This document shows positions 51,776 through 60,340 of a DNA stretch of 64,000 bases, one piece after another. Source of the stretch: Clostridia bacterium (lineage in GTDB: Bacteria > Bacillota > Clostridia > Christensenellales > Aristaeellaceae); contig JAFYVB010000038.1 in NCBI GenBank assembly GCA_017549335.1, forward strand, positions 1 through 64,000. Direction: 5' to 3'. Numbering within the stretch: the first letter of the stretch is position 1; each line of letters opens with the position of its first letter. Made by a program: the position numbers and the translations under genes. The notes under the pieces are model-generated. The model did no database searches, was not told the DNA's origin, and was given only the letters and a program-made list of their open reading frames with translations.

Positions 51776-52147
51776 TCAATCTCCTTCCAGAACGGCGGTG
51801 GCCATGGCGTAATCGCCGTCATGGGAAATGGACAGAAATACGCGCTGCGCACCGGCCTTGTGAAGCGCCTTGAGCAGCTTTTCGTTCATGGCATATTCGG
51901 GTGCGCCAAGGGGGGTATGGATGATTTCGACGGCCTCAAAATCCACCCCGCCAAGCCCTGTGCCCAGCGCCTTGAGCAGCGCCTCCTTGGCAGCAAAGAT
52001 GCCTGCCGCCGTTTCGGCGGAACGGACGCGTCCGCTGATATATGCGCGTTCGGCGGCGGTAAAGTACCGCTCGAGAAAACGCTGATTTTTGATGATCTCA
52101 TTCATGCGCGATACGGCGCACAAATCACAGCCCAGCCCCCTGATCAT
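51776..52147 (-). CDS. acpS: Holo-[acyl-carrier-protein] synthase
   Basis: A 123-residue phosphopantetheinyl transferase that activates acyl carrier protein. GLGCDLCAVSRMNE at the N-terminus holds the metal-binding Asp, and FAAKEALLKALGTG (about residues 49-62) the second conserved Glu/Lys motif. Length is normal. It overlaps the P1 peptidase stop codon (ATGA) and precedes nnr. Confidence 0.93.
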   Translation of the reverse strand: MIRGLGCDLCAVSRMNEIIKNQRFLERYFTAAERAYISGRVRSAETAAGIFAAKEALLKALGTGLGGVDFEAVEIIHTPLGAPEYAMNEKLLKALHKAGAQRVFLSISHDGDYAMATAVLEGD

Positions 52148-53112
52148 ACGTCAAGGGAATAGAGGATGGCGTTTGCGATGGCGCGGGCCATGACCTCGGA
52201 TGCGGCGGCGCAGAGCTTGACAAAATTGACGTCGGCGCTTACTTTGCCGGTGGCCATGGCAAAGACGGTATCGCCGTCCATCTGGGTATGTACGGGACGG
52301 ATGGTGCGGGCAAGGCCGTCGTGGGCCACGTCCGCCAGACGGTTGGCCTGCTCCTTGGTCAGCTTGCAGTCCACTGCGACCACGCCGATGGTGGTATTGC
52401 TGCCGGGGGCGGGGATGCGCATTTGCTGCGGCGCGGGCGCCTGACCGTACAAAAGCCCGTCGCAGGGCACGCGGGTGCCGTCCTTGAGATGCGCACAGGC
52501 GATGCATTCGCCTGTGACAGGGTGATACACGTCGCCCACGGCATTGACGGCAACGACTGCGCCCACCGTTACGCCTTCGGGAAGGGTGATGGAAGCGCTG
52601 CCTACGCCGCCTTGCTGGGGCTGAGCGCCCACCATCAGTTTGCCCACCGTGGCGCCCGTGCCTGCGCCCACGCGTCCCTGACTCATGCCTTTGGCGGCAT
52701 TCATGCAGGCAGCATAGCCCATGGCGGAATCGGGGCGCACCGTGCCGTCGCCTACCGTCAGATCAAAAAGCACGGCGGCGGGAACGATGGGCACGTGAAG
52801 GCCGCCCATTTCAAGGCCGACCTTGTTTTCTTCCAGAAAGCGCATCACGCCGTCCGCCGCTGCAAGGCCATAGGCGCTGCCGCCGGCAAGCACAACGGCG
52901 TTCACATGCTCCACCAGATTGCCGGGCTTGAGCAGATCGGTCTCCCGTGTGCCCGGCGCCGCGCCGCGGACGCTCACGCCGCCCATGGCGCCGGAGGGCG
53001 AAGCCATGACCACGGTCACGCCCGTCTTGGCTTTATCGTTTTGCATCTGGCCCACGCGAATGCCGTGGACAAGGGTGATATCCCCGGGGAAAGGACGGTA
53101 AATATTGGACAT
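52144..53112 (-). CDS. P1 (S58) family aminopeptidase
   Basis: A 322-residue protein of the DmpA/BapA family, N-terminal-nucleophile enzymes that mature by self-cleavage. The GSAYGLAAADGVMRFLEE stretch (about residues 77-94) and GRVGAGTGATVGKLMVG (about 147-163) are conserved, and the nucleophile serine is probably in GGVGSASITLP (near 170). It removes N-terminal residues from peptides or beta-peptides. It is first in the operon with acpS and nnr. Confidence 0.85.
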   Translation of the reverse strand: MSNIYRPFPGDITLVHGIRVGQMQNDKAKTGVTVVMASPSGAMGGVSVRGAAPGTRETDLLKPGNLVEHVNAVVLAGGSAYGLAAADGVMRFLEENKVGLEMGGLHVPIVPAAVLFDLTVGDGTVRPDSAMGYAACMNAAKGMSQGRVGAGTGATVGKLMVGAQPQQGGVGSASITLPEGVTVGAVVAVNAVGDVYHPVTGECIACAHLKDGTRVPCDGLLYGQAPAPQQMRIPAPGSNTTIGVVAVDCKLTKEQANRLADVAHDGLARTIRPVHTQMDGDTVFAMATGKVSADVNFVKLCAAASEVMARAIANAILYSLDV

Positions 53113-53125
53113 AAAAACCTCCCGA

Positions 53126-53159
53126 ATAAAAGAACCCGGAACGCACGGGGCATTCCGGG
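53126..53159 (-). terminator. Terminator after trpS
   Basis: Minus-strand stem CCCGGAA/TTCCGGG followed by TTCTTTTATT. It lies between trpS and the P1 peptidase gene; no separate promoter for the latter is evident, so readthrough may be needed. Confidence 0.7.
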
Positions 53160-53169
53160 ACGCAGTGGA

Positions 53170-54177
53170 TCAGCCCTGATACAGGCCGACCTTCTTGTAA
53201 ACCTTGCGCAGCGTGCGGTTAGCCAGGTAGGAAGCGCGTTCCGCGCCGGACTTGAGAACGTCCGCAATATATTGTTTGTCGGCGATCAGACGCTTATACT
53301 CTTCCTGAATGGGAGAAAGCACGCTGATGACGGCTTCAGCCGTGGCGTCCTTGAGCGCACCGTAACCCTTGCCGGAAAGCTCGGCGCATACCTCCTCAGG
53401 GGTGCAGCCCCGCATGGCGGCGCAGATGGTGATCAGGTTGGTGACGCCGGGCTTGTTTTCGGCGTCCATGCGGATCTCGCCGTCGCTGTCGGTGACGGCG
53501 CGGCGCAGCTTGCGGCGCACGGTGTCGGGATCGTCAATGACGGAAATGTAGGAATCCGGCTCGCCGGACTTAGACATCTTGCTGGTGGGATCATTGAGGC
53601 TCATGATGCGCGCGGCGCTGGTTTTGGCAATGTAGGGCTCGGGAATGGTGAGCACGTTGCCGTAAATGCCGTTGAAGCGGTTGGCGATGTCACGGCAGAT
53701 CTCCAGATGCTGCTTCTGATCGGCGCCCACGGGCACAACATTGGTCTGGTACAGCAGGATATCCGCCGCCATCAGCACGGGGTAGGTGAAAAGACCGGCG
53801 TTGATGTTGTCGGCATGCTTCAGGGACTTTTCCTTGAACTGGGTCATGCGGTTCAGCTCACCCATGTAGGTGAAGCAGTTGAGGATCCACGCCAGCTCGG
53901 CATGCTGATGCACATGGCTCTGGGCATAAATGATATTCTTTTCGGGATCCAGACCGCAGGCGATATACAGCGCCGCCAGCTCCGCCGTGCGGCGGCGAAG
54001 ATCGGCGGGGTTCTGACGGACGGTGAGAGAATGCAGATCCGCCATGCAGAACAGGCAGTCATATTCATCGCTGAGAAGCTTAAAATTGCGGATAGCGCCG
54101 ATATAATTGCCGATGGTGATGGTGCCCGAGGGCTGAACGGCAGAATAAAGCGTAGGCTTATGGACGGTTTCGCTCAT
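53170..54177 (-). CDS. trpS: Tryptophanyl-tRNA synthetase
   Basis: A 335-residue class I aminoacyl-tRNA synthetase that charges tRNA-Trp. AVQPSGTITIGNYIGAI near the N-terminus is the HIGH-motif region and SKMSKSGE (about residue 198) the KMSKS loop. Length is typical of bacterial TrpRS. The start at 54177 is chosen because the frame before it lies in a non-coding repeat and a good promoter lies just upstream. No T-box leader is visible. Confidence 0.95.
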   Translation of the reverse strand: MSETVHKPTLYSAVQPSGTITIGNYIGAIRNFKLLSDEYDCLFCMADLHSLTVRQNPADLRRRTAELAALYIACGLDPEKNIIYAQSHVHQHAELAWILNCFTYMGELNRMTQFKEKSLKHADNINAGLFTYPVLMAADILLYQTNVVPVGADQKQHLEICRDIANRFNGIYGNVLTIPEPYIAKTSAARIMSLNDPTSKMSKSGEPDSYISVIDDPDTVRRKLRRAVTDSDGEIRMDAENKPGVTNLITICAAMRGCTPEEVCAELSGKGYGALKDATAEAVISVLSPIQEEYKRLIADKQYIADVLKSGAERASYLANRTLRKVYKKVGLYQG

Positions 54178-54210
54178 AAAATGGCCTTCTTTCGGGAAAA
54201 TAGTGTATTC

Positions 54211-54239
54211 AGTATACCATCGGAAGGGGAATAGGTCAA
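54211..54239 (-). promoter_or_regulatory. Promoter of trpS
   Basis: Minus-strand TTGACC, 17 bp, TATACT, about 35 bases before the start codon. Confidence 0.8.
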
Positions 54240-54349
54240 GGGTAATCAACCAAACTCGGCGAGGAGTAAAGAGGAGCGCAGCGTCCTCTTTTGTAATCCG
54301 CAGCGGCGGCGTGTACGGCGCGAGGAGCAGCCGGAGTGCTGCTTCCTGT

Positions 54350-54419
54350 ATCAATTTCCGACCGTAAAAATAGGGCTTGCGGTTACGATGCCGCAAGCCC
54401 ATTTTTGCAGGAAATTGAT
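54350..54419. repeat. Nested inverted repeat upstream of trpS
   Basis: Outer arms ATCAATTTCC (54350-54359) and GGAAATTGAT (54410-54419) enclose an inner stem GGGCTTGCGG/CCGCAAGCCC (54373-54400) with A/T runs on both sides. The inner stem can terminate the DUF368 transcript; the outer arms give it a MITE-like look. The rest of the 284-bp gap is GC-rich and has no supported gene. Confidence 0.7.
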
Positions 54420-54461
54420 GTGCGGTGAAAAAGCTGCTTTAGCTGCTTTTCTCACCGGGTT

Positions 54462-55295
54462 TCAGTCCACTGCGTGCTTTTTGTTGAATTTATCCAGCGC
54501 CAGCGCGGCAACGATACCAACGGCGATGCAGACAAGATTGATGATGGAAATGCCGATGCCGGTGAAGCTGCCGATGGGGATGATCATCACGGTGGCGGCG
54601 ATCACAATGCCGATGATGGCATGGAAGGCCTGGGGATAATGCTTGTTAAAGAGCATATCCACGGCCTTGGCAAAGAGGATCACGGTGAGCAGCGCGCCGA
54701 TACCGCCGGGGATCAGGATGGCAAAATCCATATGTCCGATGCCCGCCACGAAGGGCTCATACAGGCCAAGGGGCATCAGCAGGGTGGAAAAGCTCATACC
54801 GGGGGCGATGATGCTCAGCGCAAGGCAGAAGCCGCAGAAGAGATACCAGACGAAATTGGGCGCGATCTGCACGGAGAAAACGCGCAGGCTGATAAGCAGC
54901 GCGAAGGTGAGCGCCAGCGCCACGGCAAGGGATACATAGGAGGACTTGCCGCGGCCCTTCTGACCGGCTTCTTCAAAGAGCGAGGGCAGCATGCCGCCGA
55001 TCAGACCGATGAACAGGCACACCGACTGGCTGGGGAACTTATCAAGGAAGAAGGACAGGATGTTGGCCACGCCCAGGAAGCCGATCACTACGCCCAGAAA
55101 TACGGGCAGCAGACGCATGATGTGGGTTTTGAAGTGCTTGAAGGGGTTGGCGAGGAATTCCATGATCACAGTGTATACGCCAAACACCACGCACAGTACG
55201 CCGCCGGAGATGCCGGGCAGCACGGCGCCAAGGCCGATCAGCGCGCCCTGAAGCATTTTAAGGGCAAACTGCAGGGGAGTCATTCCGAGTTTCAT
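54462..55295 (-). CDS. DUF368 (PopT-like undecaprenyl-phosphate translocase family)
   Basis: A 277-residue protein with eight or more hydrophobic segments. The internal repeat GAVLPGISGGVLCVVFGVY (about residues 23-41) and IIAPGMSFSTLLMPLGLY (about 162-179) is the DUF368 hallmark. The family includes PopT, which returns undecaprenyl phosphate across the membrane for wall synthesis. That role is likely here but not shown. Single gene with its own extended -10 promoter. Confidence 0.85.
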   Translation of the reverse strand: MKLGMTPLQFALKMLQGALIGLGAVLPGISGGVLCVVFGVYTVIMEFLANPFKHFKTHIMRLLPVFLGVVIGFLGVANILSFFLDKFPSQSVCLFIGLIGGMLPSLFEEAGQKGRGKSSYVSLAVALALTFALLISLRVFSVQIAPNFVWYLFCGFCLALSIIAPGMSFSTLLMPLGLYEPFVAGIGHMDFAILIPGGIGALLTVILFAKAVDMLFNKHYPQAFHAIIGIVIAATVMIIPIGSFTGIGISIINLVCIAVGIVAALALDKFNKKHAVD

Positions 55296-55363
55296 TGTTT
55301 ATCACCTCATTGTATGTACGGCTGCAGGCGGCAGGTTATGCCCCGGCAGACGCGCTAAATTAT

Positions 55364-55392
55364 ATTATAGCACGGGAAATCCAAAAATGGAA
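55364..55392 (-). promoter_or_regulatory. Promoter of the DUF368 gene
   Basis: Minus-strand TTCCAT, 17 bp, TATAAT with TGC extended -10. Confidence 0.5.
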
Positions 55393-55417
55393 TGGGCAAA
55401 CGGCGGGCAGCGTGTTC

Positions 55418-55446
55418 TTTACATTTTCTTTGTTTTTTCATATAAT
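55418..55446 (+). promoter_or_regulatory. Promoter of the DUF5665-lspA-rluD operon
   Basis: TTTACA, 17 bp, TATAAT, about 60 bases upstream of the first gene. Confidence 0.7.
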
Positions 55447-55506
55447 AATGACGCCGGCGTATGAGAAGCGGCATTTTGCGTTATGCTTATTCCCGGAGGG
55501 GGATAT

Positions 55507-55755
55507 ATGGAAGAGCTTCTCTATGCGCTGCTTGAAATCGTGGGACGAATTGATGAACGGCAGGCCGACCGCAGAAGGCAGCGGCTGGAGGCGTTTATCG
55601 GCGGCATCCTGCGGGGTATCGGCGCGATGATCGGCGTTGCGCTGATGGGTACGGTGGGCGTATGGATCCTGCAGTATCTGGCAGAGCGCAACCTGCCCGT
55701 GATTAGCGATTTTCTGGCCGAAGTGGTTACAATGGTGCGCATGAGGATACAATGA
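55507..55755 (+). CDS. DUF5665 small membrane protein
   Basis: An 82-residue protein with a charged helical N-terminus (about residues 1-28) and one or two hydrophobic segments (about 30-58). It resembles the DUF5665 family often found just before lspA in Clostridia. The ATG at 55507 follows GGAGGGGGATAT; the longer frame at 55483 lacks a ribosome site. It overlaps lspA by four bases. Function unknown. Confidence 0.7.
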   Translation: MEELLYALLEIVGRIDERQADRRRQRLEAFIGGILRGIGAMIGVALMGTVGVWILQYLAERNLPVISDFLAEVVTMVRMRIQ

Positions 55756-56204
55756 AACAAAAAAGCTTTTGGATACCGCTGCTGGCGGTGGCTGTGCTGG
55801 ACAGGGTGATAAAGATCTTGTGGGCGGAGAGCGAGTTTGTGCTCATTCCCCATATCCTGACCGTCCGCGGCATGAAAAATACAGGCATGGCTTTCGGGAT
55901 GCTGTCGGGAAAGCCGCTGCTCTTGGCAGTCATTGCGCTGGCGGTGCTTGCTGCGATCGGCGTATATCTGCACAGGCATCCCGTGCGGGGGTGGGCAGCC
56001 GCCGGTTTGGGAATGCTGACAGGCGGCGCGCTGGGCAATCTGTTTGATCGGATTTTTTACGGGTACGTGATCGATATGCTGGAGCCCACGTTCCTGCGCC
56101 TGTTCGTTTTTAATGTGGCGGATGCAGGCATTACGGTGGGCGCCGCGATCCTGATGATCTGTTTGCTTTTCGGAAAGGAAGAAACAAAGGATGGAAATGC
56201 GTGA
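55752..56204 (+). CDS. lspA: Lipoprotein signal peptidase (signal peptidase II)
   Basis: A 150-residue membrane aspartyl protease with four hydrophobic segments. The catalytic aspartates are in NLFDRIFYGYVIDML and FNVADAGITVG, the two conserved motifs. It cleaves prolipoproteins after lipidation. It overlaps the rluD-like gene by 14 bases. Confidence 0.93.
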   Translation: MKQKSFWIPLLAVAVLDRVIKILWAESEFVLIPHILTVRGMKNTGMAFGMLSGKPLLLAVIALAVLAAIGVYLHRHPVRGWAAAGLGMLTGGALGNLFDRIFYGYVIDMLEPTFLRLFVFNVADAGITVGAAILMICLLFGKEETKDGNA

Positions 56205-57063
56205 ATTTATCGCCGACGGCACAAGGCTGGACGTGCTGCTGAGCAGCGACGGCGTTTTGTCCCGATCCCGGGCGGCGGACCTCATCCGCGAGGGTGCGGT
56301 CACGGTGAACGGAAAGGCGGAAACAAAGCCTTCCGCCAAGCCTGTCGCCGGTGCGGTGATTGGCCTTTCCATGCCTGAGGTGCGTCCCGCACAGGCACAG
56401 GCGCAGGATATTCCTTTGGAGATCCTTTATCAGGATGAGCATCTGGCTGTTGTGGTCAAGCCCTGCGGCATGGTGGTGCATCCGGCGGCAGGAAATCCCG
56501 ACGGCACGCTGGTCAATGCGCTGATGTATCATCTGGACAGTCTTTCGGGCATCGGCGGAGAGATGCGCCCGGGCATCGTGCATCGGCTGGATAAGGACAC
56601 CAGCGGTCTTCTGATGGTGGCAAAAAACGATGAAGCCCATAAGGCGCTCAGCGACCAGCTCAGCGAGCGCACCATGGAAAAGCATTATTATGCCGTTGTA
56701 GCAGGTGTGATGAAGGAGCAGTCCGGCGTGATCGATGCGCCCATTGCCCGTTCGAAGAACGACCGCAAGAAGATGGCCGTTGATCCCAGCGGTCGGCCTT
56801 CGCGCACCGAATGGAAGGTGGTGTGGCAGGAAAAAGACCGCGCACTGCTGGATATCCACCTGATCACGGGGCGCACCCATCAGATCCGCGTTCATATGTC
56901 CTCCATCCATCATCCCGTGCTGGGGGACGTGATCTACGGTGCAAAAAATATGCCCCACGCCAAGCGGCTGATGCTGCACGCCTATTCCCTGAAGTTCACG
57001 CATCCCGTGACGGGAGAGGAAATGCACTTTACTGCGCCGCCGGAAGCGTGCTTCAAGGCGTGA
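56191..57063 (+). CDS. RluD-type pseudouridine synthase
   Basis: A 290-residue enzyme with an N-terminal S4 RNA-binding domain (about residues 12-60: LLSSDGVLSRSRAADLIREG) and a pseudouridine synthase domain. HRLDKDTSGLLMVAKND (about 131-147) contains the catalytic aspartate. The lspA-rluD order is typical of Firmicutes. The target could be 23S rRNA positions of the RluD/RluC group. The ATG at 56197 is an alternative start. Confidence 0.92.
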   Translation: MEMREFIADGTRLDVLLSSDGVLSRSRAADLIREGAVTVNGKAETKPSAKPVAGAVIGLSMPEVRPAQAQAQDIPLEILYQDEHLAVVVKPCGMVVHPAAGNPDGTLVNALMYHLDSLSGIGGEMRPGIVHRLDKDTSGLLMVAKNDEAHKALSDQLSERTMEKHYYAVVAGVMKEQSGVIDAPIARSKNDRKKMAVDPSGRPSRTEWKVVWQEKDRALLDIHLITGRTHQIRVHMSSIHHPVLGDVIYGAKNMPHAKRLMLHAYSLKFTHPVTGEEMHFTAPPEACFKA

Positions 57064-57075
57064 AGCGGGAGATAC

Positions 57076-57113
57076 AAAAAGGTTGAATCCCTGTTATGGG
57101 ATTCAACCTTTTT
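57076..57113. terminator. Terminator of the lspA-rluD operon
   Basis: AAAAAGGTTGAATCC pairs with GGATTCAACCTTTTT around CTGTTATG; T/A runs on both strands. Confidence 0.9.
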
Positions 57114-57129
57114 TATACCGTTTGGCATA

Positions 57130-58035
57130 TCACATCAGATCGCTGTACAGATCCTTTTCGTAAACGCCTTTTTCCACCAGTTCGCGGATGGAATTCATCA
57201 CGGCTTCGCGGTCTTCCTTGTAGGTGACGCCGAACCACTGATCGGGGGTCTTGAGCACCTGCACGGACACCTGATTTTTCTGCAGCAGCTCATCAATGTA
57301 GATGGGCAGCAGGAATTCATCCTTGAGGGGATTTTTAAGGTTGCAAAGGAACGCGTCAAAGCCTTCCTTGAGCAGCGCTACGAAGGGCGTTTTCAGCGCC
57401 CACATATTCATGGAAACCAGAGATTCCACGTCAATGCTCTTGCCCTCCGCGGCAGCGCCGTCGGGGGTCTTGACGATGTTGGAGGTCTCCGCAACGGCAG
57501 TGAGCATACCGTTGTCCATGTGGCATACGCCGCGGGTGACGCCGCCGTTATCGGACAGGGTGTTTTTCAGCACAAAGCCTGCCATGGCGTAGGCGGTATC
57601 GTCGGTGTTTTCCACGAGGAAATCGTGGAGCAGGCGATAGGCGTACTTGCCGTAATAGTCATCGGCATTGATGACGGCAAAGGGCGCGTTGAGAACGTCC
57701 CTTGCAGCCAGCACCGCATGACCGGTACCCCAGGGCTTTTGGCGGCCTTCGGGCAGGGCAGCGGGAATATCGCTTAGCTCCTGGAAGGCATAGGCCACTT
57801 CCACGCCGAGACGGGTGCAGATCTTTTCCACACGGTCGCCGATGACCTCGCGGAAATCCTTTTCGATGTCTTTGCGAATGACGAAAACGATGCGGCGGAA
57901 CCCGGCTTCGATGGCATCGTGGATGGAGTAATCCATGATGATCTCGCCGTTCATGCCGACTGCGGCAAGCTGCTTTACGCCGCCGCCGAAGCGGGAGCCG
58001 ATACCGGCTGCCATGATGAGCAAGGTGGGAGCCAT
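57130..58035 (-). CDS. Sugar-phosphate nucleotidyltransferase-like protein
   Basis: A 301-residue NTP-transferase. LLIMAAGIGSRFGGGVKQ at the N-terminus is the GxGxR nucleotide loop, and FAVINADDYYGKYAYRLL (about 105-122) holds the metal Asp pair. The fold fits glucose-1-phosphate or related uridylyl/thymidylyl transferases, but the sugar cannot be told. The start at 58035 follows AAGGAGGTACACACT. It lies downstream of an EpsC-type dehydratase, so both may make a nucleotide sugar for surface glycans. Confidence 0.85.
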   Translation of the reverse strand: MAPTLLIMAAGIGSRFGGGVKQLAAVGMNGEIIMDYSIHDAIEAGFRRIVFVIRKDIEKDFREVIGDRVEKICTRLGVEVAYAFQELSDIPAALPEGRQKPWGTGHAVLAARDVLNAPFAVINADDYYGKYAYRLLHDFLVENTDDTAYAMAGFVLKNTLSDNGGVTRGVCHMDNGMLTAVAETSNIVKTPDGAAAEGKSIDVESLVSMNMWALKTPFVALLKEGFDAFLCNLKNPLKDEFLLPIYIDELLQKNQVSVQVLKTPDQWFGVTYKEDREAVMNSIRELVEKGVYEKDLYSDLM

Positions 58036-58054
58036 AGTGTGTACCTCCTTATAA

Positions 58055-60055
58055 TCAGGCGTCAAGGGGCTTTTGTCCGTTCAGAAGAGAAACAGCGGCA
58101 GCGTTGACTTCGTCCGGGCTGTGATAGGTGGGAACGACCTCCATCAGCGCGCGGCGGACGGCGGCGTCATCCTGGGTGCTGAGGGCTTCGCGGAGGATAT
58201 CCAGCTTGCGGTCAATTTCGTCCATTTCCAAGGGCTTGTCGCGCTCGATGAAGATCATCTCATTTTCGGTTTTATCCAGTTCCTCGCTCTTAATGAGCAG
58301 CTCTTCGTAGAGCTTTTCGCCGGGACGCAGACCGGTTTCGATAATATCGATATCCTTGTAAGGCTCAAAACCACTCAGACGGATCATGTTTTCGGCAAGA
58401 TCCAGAATCTTGACGGGCTTGCCCATGTCAAGTACGTACAGTTCGCCGTTTTTCGCCATGGCGCCGGACTGCAGCACCAGCTGGCTGGCTTCGGGGATGG
58501 TCATGAAATAGCGGATGATGCGCTTGTCCGTCAGGGTGACGGGGCCGCCCTTGCGGATCTGACGCTTGAACAGCGGGATCACCGAGCCGTTGCTGCCCAG
58601 CACGTTGCCAAAGCGGGTGGCGGAGAAGCGGGTGGCGGTGCCTGTGCGGCTTTGCACGATCATTTCGCACATGCGCTTGGTGGCGCCCATGACGTTGGTG
58701 GGATTGACCGCCTTGTCGGTGGAGATCATAATGAACTTGTCCACGCCCGCTTTTTCGGCGGCGCGCACCATGTTCAGGGTACCGAATACGTTGTTCTTTA
58801 CGGCCTCGCAGCAGTTATGCTCCATCAGCGGCACATGCTTATGGGCGGCGGCGTGCAGCACCACTTCGGGACGGTAGCGGTCAAAGATCTGATCGAGGGC
58901 TTCCCGGTCGCACACGGAAGCGATCTCGATTCTCAGATCAAGCTTATCGCCGTAAGCAAGGCGCATTTTCTGCTGCAGATTGTAGGTGTCGTTTTCGTTG
59001 ACGTCAAGGATGATGATCTGACGGGGAGACATCTTGGCGATCTGATGGCACAGCTCGCTGCCGATGGAGCCGCCGCCGCCCGAGATCAGCACGCACTTGC
59101 CCTGGTAGAAGGCACTGGTGGCGTCATCGGTAAACTGCAGGGGTTTGCGGAACAGAAGATCTTCGATGTCAAAGTCGCGCAGCCGGCGTTTGTCACCGGG
59201 CTCGGCTTCGCGTATGGGGAAATCATACACCTTCAGTTTGCAGCCCATGGTGCTGTAGTATTCATAAAGCTGTTTGATATCTTCGGCGGGCTTGGGCGGA
59301 AGAGCAAAAATGACCTCCTGAACGGCGAAGGCATCCAGACGTTTTTGCGTGGCTTCTTCCCCGGAAAGCACGGGAACACCCAGAATGCGGCGACCGATCT
59401 TGGCGGTGTCAATGTCGATAAAGCAGCAGGGCTCATAGGAAGAGCGGGGATTGCGAAGCAACTCGTCTGCCAGCATCACGCCCACCCGGCCGGCGCCCAC
59501 GATGGCGACGTTGATCTTCTTTGCTTTGCCGCCGGTGTGGGAAACGCCGGCGGTGGTTTTGATTTTCAGACCTGCCAGACAGCGGGCCAGAACCCGCAGG
59601 GCGCGTCCGAAAGGCGAAGCCTGACCGGCGTTTTCATAGGTGTACTGATACAGATGGCGGATCAGAAGGGTTACAAGCAGGTTCAGGGACAGAATGCTGA
59701 AAGGATAAACGCGGGGCAGCGGAAGCGCCCACGGAATACTCTGCAGCAGGGTATAAACCAGCGTGGCAACGGCGTCGGCAACGATCAGCGACAGGTAGGC
59801 AAAAGAGCCGCCGTAGCGCCATATCTGCTTGTATACGCCCATCACAAGTCTGCAGATCAGCAGACAGGCAAAGATGGAAAGCCCCTGCAGTATAAAAATC
59901 CGTACGCCGTAGCGGGAAGTGGTGGCGTGGTGCAGGAAGAATGTAAAAACATTCGTGAAGATGAAAAGGATCAGATCGTAAAAGATCAGCAGCAGAGAGC
60001 GGGACTGATTGTTTTCGGACTTTTCCCGCCCGCCGGCAGCGCGGTGATGAAACAC
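58055..60055 (-). CDS. EpsC/CapD-type nucleotide-sugar 4,6-dehydratase
   Basis: A 666-residue membrane protein. Four membrane segments occupy about residues 20-140. A first Rossmann domain carries NVAIVGAGRVGVMLADEL (about 178). The catalytic SDR domain has GKCVLISGGGGSIGSELCHQ (about 318) and STDKAVNPTNVMGATKRMCE (near 460), the polysaccharide-biosynthesis dehydratase motif. It acts on UDP-GlcNAc or a related sugar for capsule or glycan synthesis. The start is GTG (60055), set by GGAGGTG seven bases upstream. Confidence 0.9.
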   Translation of the reverse strand: MFHHRAAGGREKSENNQSRSLLLIFYDLILFIFTNVFTFFLHHATTSRYGVRIFILQGLSIFACLLICRLVMGVYKQIWRYGGSFAYLSLIVADAVATLVYTLLQSIPWALPLPRVYPFSILSLNLLVTLLIRHLYQYTYENAGQASPFGRALRVLARCLAGLKIKTTAGVSHTGGKAKKINVAIVGAGRVGVMLADELLRNPRSSYEPCCFIDIDTAKIGRRILGVPVLSGEEATQKRLDAFAVQEVIFALPPKPAEDIKQLYEYYSTMGCKLKVYDFPIREAEPGDKRRLRDFDIEDLLFRKPLQFTDDATSAFYQGKCVLISGGGGSIGSELCHQIAKMSPRQIIILDVNENDTYNLQQKMRLAYGDKLDLRIEIASVCDREALDQIFDRYRPEVVLHAAAHKHVPLMEHNCCEAVKNNVFGTLNMVRAAEKAGVDKFIMISTDKAVNPTNVMGATKRMCEMIVQSRTGTATRFSATRFGNVLGSNGSVIPLFKRQIRKGGPVTLTDKRIIRYFMTIPEASQLVLQSGAMAKNGELYVLDMGKPVKILDLAENMIRLSGFEPYKDIDIIETGLRPGEKLYEELLIKSEELDKTENEMIFIERDKPLEMDEIDRKLDILREALSTQDDAAVRRALMEVVPTYHSPDEVNAAAVSLLNGQKPLDA

Positions 60056-60165
60056 GGAAGGACACCTCCATGATATGCGTGTACCGATGTGAATCGTCTC
60101 ATTGCCTGTACAGTGTGCTTTAACAGGATAGACTAATCGTCCAAAGGACGAAAACGAGCCAACAT

Positions 60166-60194
60166 ACTATATCACACCTTCCTGTAACTGTCAA
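60166..60194 (-). promoter_or_regulatory. Promoter of the dehydratase/nucleotidyltransferase operon
   Basis: Minus-strand TTGACA, 17 bp, TATAGT, with a leader of about 105 nt that contains the small hairpin CGTCC/GGACG at 60138-60150. Confidence 0.8.
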
Positions 60195-60229
60195 CAAACA
60201 TTATCAATAATGGAAACATTGAAAGAGAT

Positions 60230-60246
60230 ATTCGTATAATACGAAT
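60230..60246. promoter_or_regulatory. Perfect palindrome, possible operator
   Basis: ATTCGTATAATACGAAT, two 8-base arms around one central base, lies between two divergent promoters. Confidence 0.5.
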
Positions 60247-60279
60247 TCGCAATAGCCAAAAGAAGAAAAGAAAAAAACG

Positions 60280-60309
60280 TTGCTTTTCGAAGCGCGGATG
60301 ATATATAAT
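60280..60309 (+). promoter_or_regulatory. Promoter of the DUF84-folA unit
   Basis: TTGCTT, 18 bp, TATAAT, 31 bases before the start codon. Confidence 0.6.
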
Positions 60310-60340
60310 AAGGCCATCAACAAACGCGGGAGGAAATAAA

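Noticed and set aside
54178..54461. T-box riboswitch for trpS
   Set aside because: No match to the conserved antiterminator core (TGGNACCGCG type) on the trpS strand.
58073..60073. 666-codon plus-strand open frame opposite the dehydratase gene
   Set aside because: It mirrors the real gene almost base for base. Such mirror frames arise from GC-rich codon bias; the translation has no family motifs and no ribosome site.
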